A DNA stretch of 64,000 bases from Apoderus coryli (GCA_911728435.2 OU452209.1:13994869-14058868), one strand, 5' to 3'. Shown: positions 45,885 through 57,047, numbered from the stretch's first letter. A program made the numbers and translations. The notes: generated by a model not told the origin, from the sequence alone.

Positions 45885-46045
45885 AAAGTAGATTGATAAA
45901 AATACCGGATAAATGAACATTTCCCGAATAAATCGCTAGATCCAGATCTGAGACCTCTAAATTTTTATTTATGTGGACACATGAATACCCATGAGCACTT
46001 ACTTGAAAGAATTCAAGATGCAGCTAACAACCTAAACTAAAACTG
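45885..46045 (+). pseudogene. mariner-family transposase scrap
   Basis: SLDPDLRPLNFYLCGHMNTH followed by EHLLERIQDAANNLN corresponds to the SPDLTPLDFYLWG block and following helix. The third catalytic Asp is Asn and Trp is Cys here. Confidence 0.6.
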
Positions 46046-47380
46046 TCACAGTTTCCACCACAATGCAAACAGCTAAGCTATAAGGTTCTAACTCTAACAA
46101 AAGCTTCCTCACCTACTGTGTGGCAAATGGATCTGTAACAGGGGGTTAAAATGGAGCTTACTTAATCGTATTTAAGAACCTCTTTTCCCAATTTTTCTAT
46201 CGTTTTTCATTTTCTTATAGCAGAGCTGGGACATCGAGTTTTGCTCACTCTGTACTAAAGGTTGCATACCAAAAATAAAAATAAAAACAAAAAATAAAAC
46301 GTAAGTATCAGTCTCGCTGTCGTCATCTTGTCTTAAAGTTGTTATAATGTGCTCAATTCCCTCCAAAACATAGCCAATTTTCCAAATAAACAATATTTCA
46401 CCCCTCTTGACGATATCTCCGTGTTTCACGAAAAAAAAACCACATAAAAAACAGATAGGTAAGTAAAAGAATGCCGTCAAACGACTTTGACACTATATGC
46501 GCATTTTTTTGTGTTTTTTTTTTTTTTTTTTGCTTTTATATGAATGCAATTATTGCTGAGCTTTTTTCATTGTTATTATATGTAATTGTAAAAATTGATT
46601 TTCAAATTAATAGTACCTATTGCCTAGAACTAGTGCTTTTTGAACTTAAATTTGTCAATATCGGATTTTTTTTGTCCGAATTCCTCGCTGTTACAGATTC
46701 GATTGCCACACAGTAGTTATACTGCCAAATTTTCAAAATTCTCCCATGTACAGTTTTCTATATTATACAGATCGCGGTTGTGCGTATAATATGTAAATAC
46801 CGAATAAATAAGTAATCTGAATTTAATCATTATTAAAAACATAAGTCCTTACTCTCTAATCAAAAATACATACAATCAAAATTGGTTTATTCATAACGAA
46901 AATTCAAGATCTTTTTAAAACAATATCATTAATCAAATTATCTAACAAAAAATCTCAAATTTCTAAGCGTGCAATATTTTTATAGATAACTGATCACCTA
47001 TCATTGCCATTATTCGATAAGCTCATTATTTAACATAAAATGATCCAGTATCACATAATACGTATTACAATTAGAATAAATAGCAAAATCAAGTCCTTTG
47101 TTTGGCTTCAAAACTAGTCCATTAGTCACAGACCTTTCATAATCTCAAGAGTAAAGAGTGAAGTTTGTGGATTCCATATGTTTTTTGACTGCTGTCCTAT
47201 CAAACTATTTTGCTTTTTTATGTTTTAGCTGAGTAACCAAGTCAAGTAAAGATTTTTCAAAAATTAATCGTTGGAAAATTTAATGAACATATCGCCTCGC
47301 AAAACAACCAAAGCAAGATAAAATCAATAAACCTGTTGCCCTCGAGGCACGAATAGCTCTTCGTATTTAAGTGTAAAACT
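46046..47380. other. no gene recognised
   Basis: AT-rich with a poly-T run at 46518-46532. Frames at 46172-46480 (-) and 46471-46716 (+) have low complexity and no motif. Confidence 0.45.
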
Positions 47381-47394
47381 AATAATTTTATGAC

Positions 47395-47700
47395 CTCTTT
47401 GTCATTTATCTAAAATATATATATATATCTTTTTTTTTGTTTTAGACATCAGCTATTTTTTTTAAGTATCGGGTTTTGTTCCTTTTTCTTCTCGTTGGAG
47501 GCACTATTTATACGTACATATTTTATATTTCAGATTTTCTACGCCAAATTGTTGTACGAAAAATAGTTAATTTTTTTATTATAAACTTTATTTTGCCTCC
47601 TTTTCTACTATTTACGAACGCCTATGTAAACAAAATTGTTATGCTGCATGTTGTAGGTTATCTTATATAATAATAATAATATAATAATAAAGGCCTTAAT
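47395..47700 (+). repeat. dispersed copy of the ACGAACGCCTATG repeat
   Basis: CTACTATTTACGAACGCCTATG followed, after a gap, by TTGTAGGTTATCTTATAT matches the monomer of the array at 54560-55640. It is preceded by ATATATATAT and poly-T. Confidence 0.75.
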
Positions 47701-47824
47701 TTTTTTTTAATTGGGCGAGTTTCAGTTCAATTTTGGTCTACTGACCAAAATTGTCTGTTCAGCTAACCCAATTTCCATAACAAATACAATACAATAACAT
47801 ACAAAGTATAGTAAATACAGTATA

Positions 47825-47827
47825 ATA

Positions 47828-47865
<38 letters not shown>

Positions 47866-47880
47866 TATATATATATAAAC
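47825..47880. repeat. AAT trinucleotide microsatellite with TA run
   Basis: An uninterrupted run of TAA/AAT triplets from 47833 to 47866 is followed by ATATATATATA. Further TA runs lie at 47928-47942 and 48197-48220. Confidence 0.95.
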
Positions 47881-47974
47881 TTCGAAACAAAATATTTAAT
47901 TTAAAATAAGAAAATATTAATTAGTTATATATATATATATACATATAATATAATTTTCTTTCGACCGTACTTAT

Positions 47975-48188
47975 AATAATATGGATTTTCTATTTAGGGT
48001 TAGCGGTCTGTTATACCTCAATAGGATCAATTAAAACTTCTCATTTAATCCAGAAACCCTCTATATTTCGTTAAGATTCTTAACTTCATCAGGAGGAAAG
48101 GATTCAGAGAATTATCTAAAATAGTTAAAATGATAAAAACACATGGAGGAGACGAATACAGTTTTTTGTATATGTAGTAATTATTACA

Positions 48189-48220
<32 letters not shown>

Positions 48221-48373
48221 AAACAAACTACCGCAACAATTTAAAACTTCTGAATTAAACAAAATTTACTGTGAGCAAAAACGTATTGATTTCTTTTTCA
48301 AAAATTTATCAGTGGCACGAGGTGGCATGAGGTATAACAGACCGCTAACCCTAAATAGAAAATCCATATTATA
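47975..48373. repeat. ~400 bp unit with 45-bp inverted ends
   Basis: The left end 47975-48020 contains TTTAGGGTTAGCGGTCTG and TTATACCTCA. The right end 48328-48373 is its reverse complement, essentially perfect over 40 bp. The interior holds microsatellite DNA and, just inside the right end, a 66 bp stretch (48252-48317) that reappears inverted at 52598-52663, across the LINE. Confidence 0.82.
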
Positions 48374-48567
48374 TACATATAGACATACATATAAAAAAAC
48401 TCAAACAATTTCACAAAAAAATATTTTCAGTAACAAACGATAATAAACAAAGAAGAACTAAAGAAAAAACAAAGACAAAAAAAATGAAAGAGAATACCTA
48501 ATCATATATAACAAAAATCATTCGCCTAGGAACCTGCATTCCAATTATCCCGCTTACTGAATGTATT

Positions 48568-51354
48568 TTAAGTGTTCGCCGTTTGCCTAGCCAATAAGAT
48601 GTTATAAACGCATTTCTTAAATTGAACCATATTTAGGTTTCTGACTTTTGGTGGCAGTTCATTCATACATTTCGTAATGAAGTAGGAAAACGATCTCTTA
48701 AAGAATTCCGTAGAATGAGCAGGTGTAGTAAGAGTATGTTTATGTCGAATGTTTATATTGTGTATGTCCGTTCGAAATCTTATCTTTTCATATAAATAAG
48801 GAGGAGTCTTGTAGTGCAGAATACTGTGAAAGCGGCATGCCGCATGTAAATACCTCCTATTATCCATATTAAGCCAGTTCATGTCCAAAAGTTTATGGCT
48901 GATTCGTTGTGACCTTCTGATGCCGAAAATCAACCTCAAGCATGAATTTTGCAAACGCTGTAAACGCCCTCTCATCACATAGGTTAAGCATGGTGAGTAT
49001 ATGACGTCACAGTAGTTAGGGTGTGAAAGGACCATTGCCTCGCACAATCTTGCTTTCAATTGTTGTGTAGCACATGCCGGTGCTGAAATATCAGCTTTAA
49101 ATTCATGAAACCTATTTTTATGCACTTATTTACATGGTTATCAAACCTAAAATCTGAATCTAACAGCAGTCCCAGGTTTTTAACCGTCGATTTAAACTCC
49201 AATGTGTTGGTAATCCTGCAAAAAGCGAGTTCTATCATTCTTCTTGCCGAACACCATGGCTGTGGACTTCTCAGGATTCAACCTCAGACAATGTTTTTTG
49301 GAGTAGTCACATAATGCACAAAGATCAGCATTAATTGCAGAGATTGCCTGCAATGCATCCTTAAGTTGGAATGATAGACAAAGGTGCATGTCATCAGCAT
49401 AGTAGTGCTGATCACAGGAAATGAAAGCAGAGGGGAAATTGGAAGTATAGACCGTTAAAAACAGAGGGGATAAAACAGAACCTTGCGGTACGCCCCTAGA
49501 AACAGTTAAGTAGTTTGAGGTGGTGCCTTGAAGGTTTACTGCCTGTTGTCTGTCCTGAAGAAAGTTCGATATGAGTCGTGAAGAACCCGGAGAGAGGCCG
49601 GCATAGTGCAAAATAGCCAACAACATTCTGTGATCGATGGTGTCAAATGCTCTCGAAAAGTCCACAAGTATGAGAACTGTGAGATTTCCTTTATCCGTAG
49701 TGTTAATTATATTATCTGTCAAATTCAATAAAGATGAAACACAATCATGACGGGGTTTGAAATCAGGTTGTAAAACGGGAATAACAGAGAATTTATTAAA
49801 ATGTTCTCGCAATTGTTGATCTAAAATTTTTTCTAACATGATTGGTCTAAAATGATCAAGGGAGCTAGGAGCAGGCACCTTCGGAAGCGGTATCACCAAT
49901 GCACACCTCCAAGACTCCGGAAAGACTGAGCTCAAATTACACGCGTTGATTATATGTGTGATATGCGGTAACAAGAATGGGACACAAAGTCGTATAGTGT
50001 CAATATTTATGCCATCCCATCCCATAGCTTTAGTTTTGATACCAGAAAGAACTTTCAGAACGTCAATCTCTGAGACAGCCCTAAATTCAAACCCTGTCAT
50101 ACTTTCCTCTTTTAAGTTGTTGTTATAAAAAGTAATCATGTCATTACAGGGCTGTAAACCCGGAATACTGTGTACGATTTGGCCATTAATAAGGGCAGGA
50201 TCATTCAAGTATTGTGGTATACTTGTAGATTTCTTATTTAAGTTCATATTTAAAAGTTTTAATGATTTCCACATTCCTTTCTGATCTTTGACATCAATAC
50301 TATTCTCGTAATATGCTCTCTTTTCTCTCCTCACCGCAGCAGTAAACATGTTACGTAGCATTTTATATTGTAGACGATCATCAGTCTCAGTTTTACTCCT
50401 TTTATATTTATTAAGCGCTTTGTCTCGATCCTTCTTCATCGCCAACAAAGTTGGAGTAAGCCACGGTGCATAGGGCTTCGTTATCCTATATGTCCTGTAA
50501 GGCGCATGTATATCCAATAGAACATTGATGTTGTCAGTAAGAAACCGAACTTTCTCATTAACATCGTATACATCGTATAAATTACGCCACGGTATTGATC
50601 TCAAATGAGAGTCAAACATCTGAAAATTGAAGTTTTTAAAGTCTCTGGCCGTTTTATACGTAGGCGGATTCTTATTACGATTAAGAGAGAGATAACAATA
50701 TACGAGCTCATGATCACTAATGTCCTGAACGGATTCTACCCCTGAATCTAAAATTAAAGACGCACTCGATGTTATTATGTAGTCGATGAGTGAGTTAGAA
50801 ACATTACTATAGCGTGTCGGATCGTTTATAAATTGATGCAGGTCCATAGTCTCAAACATTTGTAAAACTGAGCCAGTCATAGTACAGTCAGTATTAAGCA
50901 AATTAATATTAAAGTCACCCATACATATGATGTAATCAACGACACCCACAAATTCTGAGATTGTGCCTTCCAAAATCTGCAAAAAAGTGACATAGCTGGA
51001 GTTGGGTGGCCTATAGACAACACCCACAACCAAAGTTCTACCCGCAACTTTAATTTGAATCCATACCTGCTCGATTTCGTGGCTGGTTGTAATAGTTCTG
51101 TATTGTAAATTATTTTTCAAATACAACCCGACCCCACCACCCCTGCCCACCGTATCGACCCTCACAAAACTATACCCATCAACACCCACCGCATTCTCGA
51201 AAATATCACCATTGAGCCATGTCTCGGTAACACCGAATAGATCAAACTTCTTCTCCAAAATTAGATCACGAACGCTAGCATAATGGGCTGGCAAAGAACG
51301 AACATTCAGATGAGCACAGTGCAAGTTGTTAAAGTTCATACCCACACAATACAA
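48568..51354 (-). pseudogene. CR1-like LINE ORF2 (endonuclease-RT), near complete
   Basis: The 720-codon frame 51354-49192 starts with an APE-type endonuclease (HLNVRSLPAH, FGVTETWL, MGDFNINLL, ISDHELV). The RT follows: AMGWDGINIDTIRLC, FPESWRCALVIPLPKV, LVDFSRAFDTIDH, SRGVPQGSVLSPLFL and HYYADDMHLCLSF (catalytic YADD). Between HFRPI and MLEKI about eight residues usual for the family are missing, an in-frame deletion in the fingers. Two frameshifts (49192-49238 and ~49060-49125) move the thumb to LEFKSTVKNLGLLLDSDFRF and then to NYCDVIYSP and LQRLQNSCLRLIFG, stopping at 48568. All essential domains are present, so this is one of the most complete elements in the window, but it is not intact. 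Confidence 0.92.
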
Positions 51355-51647
51355 ACCACAAACACATTCAAAGGTTAAACAAGAAATAATATTGATATAT
51401 CTATATATATATACAATTCAAATTAAAAAATAAAAGAAAAAAGAAAAACCAAGATCAACAACAATAAAGATCTTAAAGGATATACAATCAACAACACAAA
51501 AAAAAATAATAATAATAACGTATATTAGTTTAGTATTACGTACGGTTTAAAAACAAAAATATACCTACATACACGTTTAAAACAAAAAATAACATTAACT
51601 ATTATTAGAGCCGTAAGAGAAATACACTTTTTTAGCCTATTGATAAA

Positions 51648-52505
51648 CTAGTTCGATGATTTTGAATTTTGTTTGATTCTCTCCGAAGAGCGTGGTAGTA
51701 TATCTGTTGATCCTGCTCCTACTGCTGCTGGTTTTGGTATTTTTAAGGGTTGTTCTAAGTGATCCTCAACCCGATTCTTACGTTTTCGATCTTCAATCTG
51801 CTTTACGATTTGTTCGACTATGACGCCCTGGTCAGGATTGTTGTAAGAAAGTGTGTGTGTTGCAGCCGGCAATCCTGTATCACCATTCGTTTGCTTCTGT
51901 TTCAAATCTGCCACAGAGTAGAATGTATTGTCAATCTGTAGTTGATTTTTCACAATCTTGGCAAGGTGATTGTGTGAGCGGGCGGTCTTGAGATTTTCGC
52001 GAAGTACTTTCCGATCCGATCGATCCTCATAACTTAGATCATCTGATATATAAACTTTGCTTCCCTTTAACTTATGTATATTCTGGAAAACAGACTTCTT
52101 TTTAAGGTACGAACAAAATTTTACTTTTATGTGCGACCCCTTTGGTGTTCTTATTACAATAACGTTGTTGATGTCGCTGTCGACCAGAGTAATCTCCAGT
52201 AGCTCTCGAAATTTCAGAACAATAAAAACCAACAAATTCCCCTCAGGAGCCTTCAAACCAAAAATCATAAGATTGTTCTTCCTGAACTTTCGGTCGTATA
52301 TTTTGCACTTTTCCTCAAGACTAACGCAGCGCTTGTCTAATTTTTGAATATGTTCAGACTGTTTATCCAAAGCATCAAGTAATTTCTTATTTTCGCTCTT
52401 TAATTCCTGTCGGATAATGATCTCAGATTTACTTATTGCTTCCAGAAGAAGTTGTGTTTCCACTGACAATGCCGACAGTTCCTCACTCATATCGATCGAA
52501 AACAA
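51648..52505 (-). CDS. CR1-like LINE ORF1 (coiled-coil nucleic-acid-binding protein)
   Basis: A 285-codon open frame sits 290 bp upstream of ORF2 on the same strand. The N-terminal ~75 residues are Leu/Lys/Glu-rich and coiled-coil-like (LLEAISKSEIIIRQELKSEN, LDKRCVSLEEKCKIYDRKF). They are followed by an RRM-like core (RKNNLMIFGLKAPEGNLL, NVIVIRTPKGSHIKVKFCSY) and KGSKVYISDDLSYEDRSDR. The C-terminus is basic with KRKNR and KQNSKSS. This matches the ORF1p layout of many LINEs, in which the protein packages the transcript. The frame has no stops. Start chosen: the first Met (52505); a second Met lies five codons in. Confidence 0.8.
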   Translation of the reverse strand: MFSIDMSEELSALSVETQLLLEAISKSEIIIRQELKSENKKLLDALDKQSEHIQKLDKRCVSLEEKCKIYDRKFRKNNLMIFGLKAPEGNLLVFIVLKFRELLEITLVDSDINNVIVIRTPKGSHIKVKFCSYLKKKSVFQNIHKLKGSKVYISDDLSYEDRSDRKVLRENLKTARSHNHLAKIVKNQLQIDNTFYSVADLKQKQTNGDTGLPAATHTLSYNNPDQGVIVEQIVKQIEDRKRKNRVEDHLEQPLKIPKPAAVGAGSTDILPRSSERIKQNSKSSN

Positions 52506-52597
52506 TTATAATTGATACGAACCACTATAATTATTATTTTTCGCTACTTCAGCAATATTAATTTACTCTGCAAAAATTTGCTTTGGTGCGGACTGTA

Positions 52598-52663
52598 CAG
52601 TGCCACTGATAAATTTTTGAAAAAAAATCAATACGTTTTTGCTCACAGTAAATTTTGTTTAAT
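52598..52663. repeat. inverted partner of 48252-48317 flanking the CR1 element
   Basis: CAATACGTTTTTGCTCACAG and surrounding bases form the reverse complement of 48252-48317 (AAAACGTATTGATT etc.), ~66 bp with few differences. The two copies bracket the CR1-like LINE. Confidence 0.85.
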
Positions 52664-53329
52664 CTCTATGGTTTTAGTTCAGATACATCAGTTTTTGTGC
52701 TTATATGAATTAAAAAATTTACCTATTATGATTCCAGCGATTTTACACACTTTTTTCACCATTAATTATGATTAATTTGAAGTTAATTGCAGACCAATAT
52801 AAAATACAGCATACGTTAATTTCCTTTTATACCGAGCCAATGGGAACGTTCGCCCTTGGGTTGTGTTTCCGTGGGTGGCCGTCGCGGATCGGTGGCGTGC
52901 ATTTCGCTTTGTTTTTGCTGTTTGAATATTTTGGCGCCATAAGCTAGTGCTCTGAATAATATAAACAACTGAATCTGTTACTAGATAAAAAGCAAAAACA
53001 CACTCGTTTATAACAGCAATTTTTATTGCTACATATAAAATAATAATTTATAAGTTATAGTTGCGAATATTTTTTTACCCACGAGCTCCACAGTAAAAAG
53101 TTGCGAATATTATTGCATTATGGAATCCAAAACTAACAGGTAGGTATATGTATATTAAGCATTAATAGCATTTTCATGAATAAGAACGTAATAAAATTTT
53201 TGTATTAACGTTTTGTAGGATGGATAATGATAAATTCATTTGAAAAAATAGTCCATTCTTAAGTGGAGTTGCAATTTTAGTGCTTAAATGAAAGTCGAAT
53301 GTCCACAAACTAAATTCAATAAAAACTAT

Positions 53330-53378
53330 CGGCCGTACATGCTTCGGGACTAGACCAGTCCCATCATCAGTGGCATGT
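53330..53378 (-). ncRNA. hammerhead ribozyme-like motif, left arm
   Basis: On the minus strand: GCCA-CTGATGA (core at 53370-53364), a perfect six-pair stem II GGGACT/AGTCCC with loop GGTCT, then GAAG where GAAA is required, then CATGTACGGC giving a GGC/GCC stem I. The single core change should inactivate it. Confidence 0.55.
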
Positions 53379-53441
53379 CAACAATCGAACAAACACAAAA
53401 CTAATATTGTACGTCTTAGTGTTGTGTTTGTTCGATTGTTG

Positions 53442-53490
53442 ACATGCCACTGATGAAGGGACTGGTCTAGCCCCGAAACATGTACGGCCG
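53442..53490 (+). ncRNA. hammerhead ribozyme-like motif, right arm
   Basis: CTGATGA at 53450-53456, stem II region AGGGACTGGTCTAGCCC, GAAAC at 53475-53479, then ATGTACGGC. Both core strands (CTGATGA and GAAA) are intact. A two-pair stem III (AC/GT) and a GTA cleavage site fit the minimal Penelope-type hammerhead. Stem II has one disrupted pair compared with the left arm. Confidence 0.6.
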
Positions 53491-54198
53491 ATAGTTTCTA
53501 TTAAATTTATTTTGTGGAGATTCGACTTTCATTTAAGCACTAAAAAATGATTAATTACTTTGCCAGATTTGTAAAATTAGTTTTGTTACCAGTGGCACAA
53601 GAAATAAGCACTTGAGGAATTTCCACGGTGAATTAGTTCAGGACAAGGAGCTAACGAAACACACCATGTGTCCCATTTGTACCAATCAAGAAAAATTTTC
53701 CCGGCACGCTAATTTAATTACACATTTGGACAATATTCATAGCGTAAGTATTAAATAAACAATATTAAATTTTAGGAATTCGGAAGAAATGGCAATCTGG
53801 ATAGGACAGGAGAATAGAGAAGTAGTTTATGAATGTCATACGAGAAGGAAACTTGCTAATGGTGATGAGATTATAGTCTACAATTGTAACAGAACTAATT
53901 CTAAAGGTTTTTATGCCTATGTGCTAAATAATTGATAACACAATGCCATTGTTTTATGTTAGGCTATACCAGCTTGTGTAAAATTCGCTGTATTCATTAC
54001 CTAAATTTATTAGGATCGGTTTTACTTTGTTAATAAATATGGTTTTGTGAATTTCAAATTTTTGTATTATTTCCAGTCTTTTATTTTTGCTATTCGTTCT
54101 TTGATCCCACTATCCCAATTTTCGTTGACTTAATTCTAAACATAGTTCCCGGTTTATACAACATAAGCATAATTATAAATTAGTTTAAACAATATGAG

Positions 54199-54224
54199 CA
54201 AAGATTAATGTACATTAATCTTTG
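54199..54224. repeat. 26-bp perfect palindrome
   Basis: CAAAGATTAATGT followed directly by its reverse complement, with no spacer, inside the C2H2 TIR element. Confidence 0.9.
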
Positions 54225-54559
54225 ATATGAGTAAGCGTATGTATCTACTTTTGAGTTTTAGAGGAAGTGCAGCTGAATTTCTTAATTCAAAATTTGCGTT
54301 TTGTATGATATTGCACATTATAATTTGTTAATTTACACTTACAACTAGGTATATTAGCGTTATAACTGACTCCTGTAACGGTGCCTATGATTACAATGCA
54401 TTCAACTTTTGTGATTATAATCATATATTTATGATTATGCTGTATAAACCCGGCTTACAACATGCAGACGCGCGCACGATGATTCTCATTGGCTCGGTAT
54501 AAAAGGAAATTAACGTATGCTATAAAATACTACGGTTCCGTTAAAAGTCGCCCGCACCA

Positions 54560-55645
54560 AAAAAAAAATATATATCAAAGCTATATATAATTAGCCAATT
54601 TTTCTGTTACATTTGGAATATTTTTTTTCGTTTTTGACCCTTTCTTACACTATTTCCGAACGCCTGTGTGAACCAGTTCATTTATGTAACATTTTTAGGT
54701 TATATTCTATTACAACTATGAAAAATCATTCCGTATTTCGATTAAGCTTAGGAACTATTTTTTTTTATTTTGACCCATTTTACACTATTTACGAACGCCT
54801 ATGACATCAACTTATTTATAACACATTTTATAGGTTATATTCTATCAAAGCTATAAATAACTATATATATCTGATATTTTTAAGAAGTACGTTTTTTTCT
54901 AAACTTTTTACCCCATTTTACACTTTATTCGTATGTCAATGTGGTCTAATTGTTTAGGTTATATTATTTGATTAAACGCAAAAAAAATTAATCAACATTT
55001 CGGATAAGTTTAAGAACCGTTAAGTGGTTTTTGAGTTATCACGGATACAAATTTTTTCTGGCCCTTCAATAACGCACGGACACCTATGGTACATTAATTT
55101 TTGTTAAATAAAAATTTTATGCTGCATTTTGTACGTTATCTTATATCAAAGCTATATATAAGTAGCCAATTTTTCTGATATATTTGGGAAACGTTTTTGA
55201 CCTTTTTTAGACTATTTTCGAACGCCTGTGTGAACCAATTCTTTTATGGAATATTTTTTAGCTTATATTGTATGAAAAATTATTCCATATTTCGAATAAG
55301 TTTAGGAAATATATATTTTGACCCCTTTTTCACTATTTACGAACGCCTATGAAAGTAAGTTATTTATGACACATTTTATAGGATATATTCTATAAAAACT
55401 ATAAATAACTAGTTAATATTTCTGCTATATTTAAGAACTACGTTTTTCTTTAATCTTTTTTACCCCATTTTACACTATTTTCGAAGCAATGTGGTCTAAT
55501 ATTTTATGTTCAATATTTTAGGTTATATTGAATTAAATGCGTAAAAAATTATTCAGTATTTCGGATAAGTTTAAGAACTATGATTTTTTTTAATTTTTGA
55601 ACCCTCTTTTAAACCCCTTACCTACGCTCAATGCTTCCCAAAATC
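54560..55645 (+). repeat. higher-order tandem array, ACGAACGCCTATG family
   Basis: A monomer of roughly 110-140 bp recurs: a TTTTGACCCC-like block, TACACTATTTACGAACGCC, TTATTTAT...ACATTTTATAGG, TTATATTCTAT and TTTAAGAAC-like words. Successive monomers diverge, but every fourth one is more alike. AATTTTTCTG...GAACGCCTGTGTGAACC at ~54598-54675 reappears at ~55172-55240, a ~570 bp higher-order period. One dispersed monomer lies at 47395-47700. Confidence 0.85.
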
Positions 55646-55679
55646 TAATCAGCTCCTTGCCATGTCCAATAGTATTTTT

Positions 55680-55775
55680 GTCCCAAATTTGGTTCAAATC
55701 TGTTAAGCGGTTTTTGCGTTTTCAGGGATACACACAGACAGACAGACAGACATTTTTTTAAAACTACTTATTAAT
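55680..55775 (+). repeat. GACA microsatellite at end of a dispersed repeat
   Basis: TCTGTTAAGCGGTTTTTGCG and GGGATACACACAGACAGACAGA, then poly-T. This is a common 3' end of insect non-coding repeats. Confidence 0.7.
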
Positions 55776-56004
55776 GTATAAAATGACCAAAAACAAGTTT
55801 TTCCGATGAAATTAAAAAAAAATTTTTTCATGAAACATATATGATAGATGGAGAGCTAAAAATGCTTCTTCTACTACCAACGAATTTTTGCGAATGTGTA
55901 TTCCGACAGCGCAGCGTTCCGCGCTAGTGACAGATACTTTTCGGTCACATACCACCAATAGTATCAGAAGAAATTAAATAATTTAGCTACATTTGTTATA
56001 TAAC
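55776..56004. other. spacer
   Basis: Short AT-rich spacer between the tandem array and the hAT remnant. Nothing recognised. Confidence 0.5.
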
Positions 56005-56990
56005 CAGGGGCGTAGTGACCAGTGTTCCGCGTGTTCCACGGAACACGGGCCCGATATCCTCAAGGTGCCCGGTACTGCATTCTGCATCTTTTCTATACTA
56101 AATTTTAGGATTTTTTTTACATTTATTTGACTTGATTAAAAGTTTTATCACGAATTATATTAACTTCTTACAAAACGGAGGCTGACGATTAAAATTCTTT
56201 GAAAAAAAAACTAGAAATATTTGAAACTAAGTATCATATTCTGATACTTTTTTGAAACTTTTGCAAAATAATCAGCAAAACCTTGAACAACAACATCAAA
56301 AATGTTTAATACTACTCTCGAAAATATCAAAACACTTAAAAATAATTTTGATTTATTGATAAGCGAATCAAGTAGTTTGGCTGCGGAATAAAGGCGCAGT
56401 TTTCACAGAGAATAACTACGCCTAAACGATTTTTTGATGAAAAGAAAAATCAAGTAGAATCAAATGAAGATTGGTTCAAAATAAAAGTTTTTTATACAAC
56501 GTTAGATATTATAATATCTCAGTTAAAAAATAGAACGTCCAGGATAAGTGAAATTTGCAAAACTTTTCGTGGATTATCTGCAGATGTGTTAGGTGATGAT
56601 TCAGTTTCTGATACTGAATTATATCGGATGGGTCAGGAATTGTACGTCAAATATTCCGATACGATATCGTCTCAACTTGTTTCATTTAGGAATTGGGTGA
56701 TTTATGTAAGATATATCAATTAAAGACCTAATGGAATTTATATTAATTGAAAATCTCAGTTCCAGTAGTATCTTCAGTGAAATTTTGACGGCTTGCTACA
56801 TTTTCCTGAGTGTCCCTGTATCTGTACCAACAGCCGAACGTTCATTTTCCAAGTTTAAATTGATAAAAAGTTTTTTTAGAAACACCATTGGACAGGAAAA
56901 GCTGTCGGGTTGTCAATTGAGAACCGGATTTCACTAAAAATAGACGTGTCTTTCATAGAATCGACTTTTGTGAATATTAAGGCGAGAATT
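56005..56990 (+). pseudogene. hAT transposon remnant (ZMYM1-like)
   Basis: It begins with a hAT-type terminal word CAGGGGCGTAGTGACC at 56005. Coding pieces on the plus strand: TPKRFFDEKKNQVESNEDWF (56428), KVFYTTLDIIISQLKNRTSR (56485), and the hAT dimerisation region CYIFLSVPVSVPTAERSFSK then LKLIKSFFRNTIGQEKLSG (56795-56920, reading F K L I K). Most of the catalytic domain is deleted and frames shift. No matching right terminus was found, so the 3' end is lost in the poly-T at 56991-57004. Confidence 0.82.
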
Positions 56991-57047
56991 TTTTTTTTTT
57001 TTTTAATTAGAACAGTTATTTTATTATGCCTGATAATTATATGTACA

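Larger units (their letters stand above)
53243..53558. mobile_element. palindromic Penelope-type insertion, TTTG target duplication
   Basis: Two 124-nt arms, 53275-53398 and 53422-53545, are reverse complements with few mismatches and a 23-nt spacer. TTTG flanks the insert (53239-53242 and 53559-53562). Removing it rejoins the finger-coding exon in phase. Each arm carries a hammerhead-like core. The layout fits inverted terminal repeats of a Penelope-like retroelement left without its coding region. Confidence 0.7.
53120..53935 (+). pseudogene. C2H2 zinc-finger ORF remnant, interrupted
   Basis: Exon 1 (53120-53139) MESKTN; exon 2 53219-53242 MDNDKFI, then the 316 bp insertion. It resumes at 53563 with QICKISFVTSGTRNKHLRNF and KHTMCPICTNQEKFSRHANL followed by ITHLDNIH, two C2H2-type fingers ending at a GTAAGT donor (53744). 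After an intron, an AG at 53774-53775 leads to SEEMAIWIGQENREVVYECH and NCNRTNSKGFYAYVLNN-stop. The last exon's frame does not match the donor phase, so an indel is likely. The finger-then-CxxRSGFY-like order is familiar from insect repeat-borne genes. Function unknown. Confidence 0.6.
52808..54525. mobile_element. 1.7 kb TIR element coding C2H2 fingers
   Basis: The termini are inverted repeats of at least 36 bp (AGCATACGTTAATTTCC, CTTTTATACCGAGCCAATG) at 52809-52846 and 54485-54522. A spliced plus-strand remnant lies between them. A Penelope-type palindrome (53243-53558) has inserted into its second exon. I do not know the superfamily. The encoded fingers suggest a MULE- or P-like relative, but that is a guess. 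Confidence 0.78.

Noticed and set aside
51759..52347. Plus-strand frames opposite LINE ORF1
   Set aside because: Antisense shadows of the 285-codon ORF1 frame.
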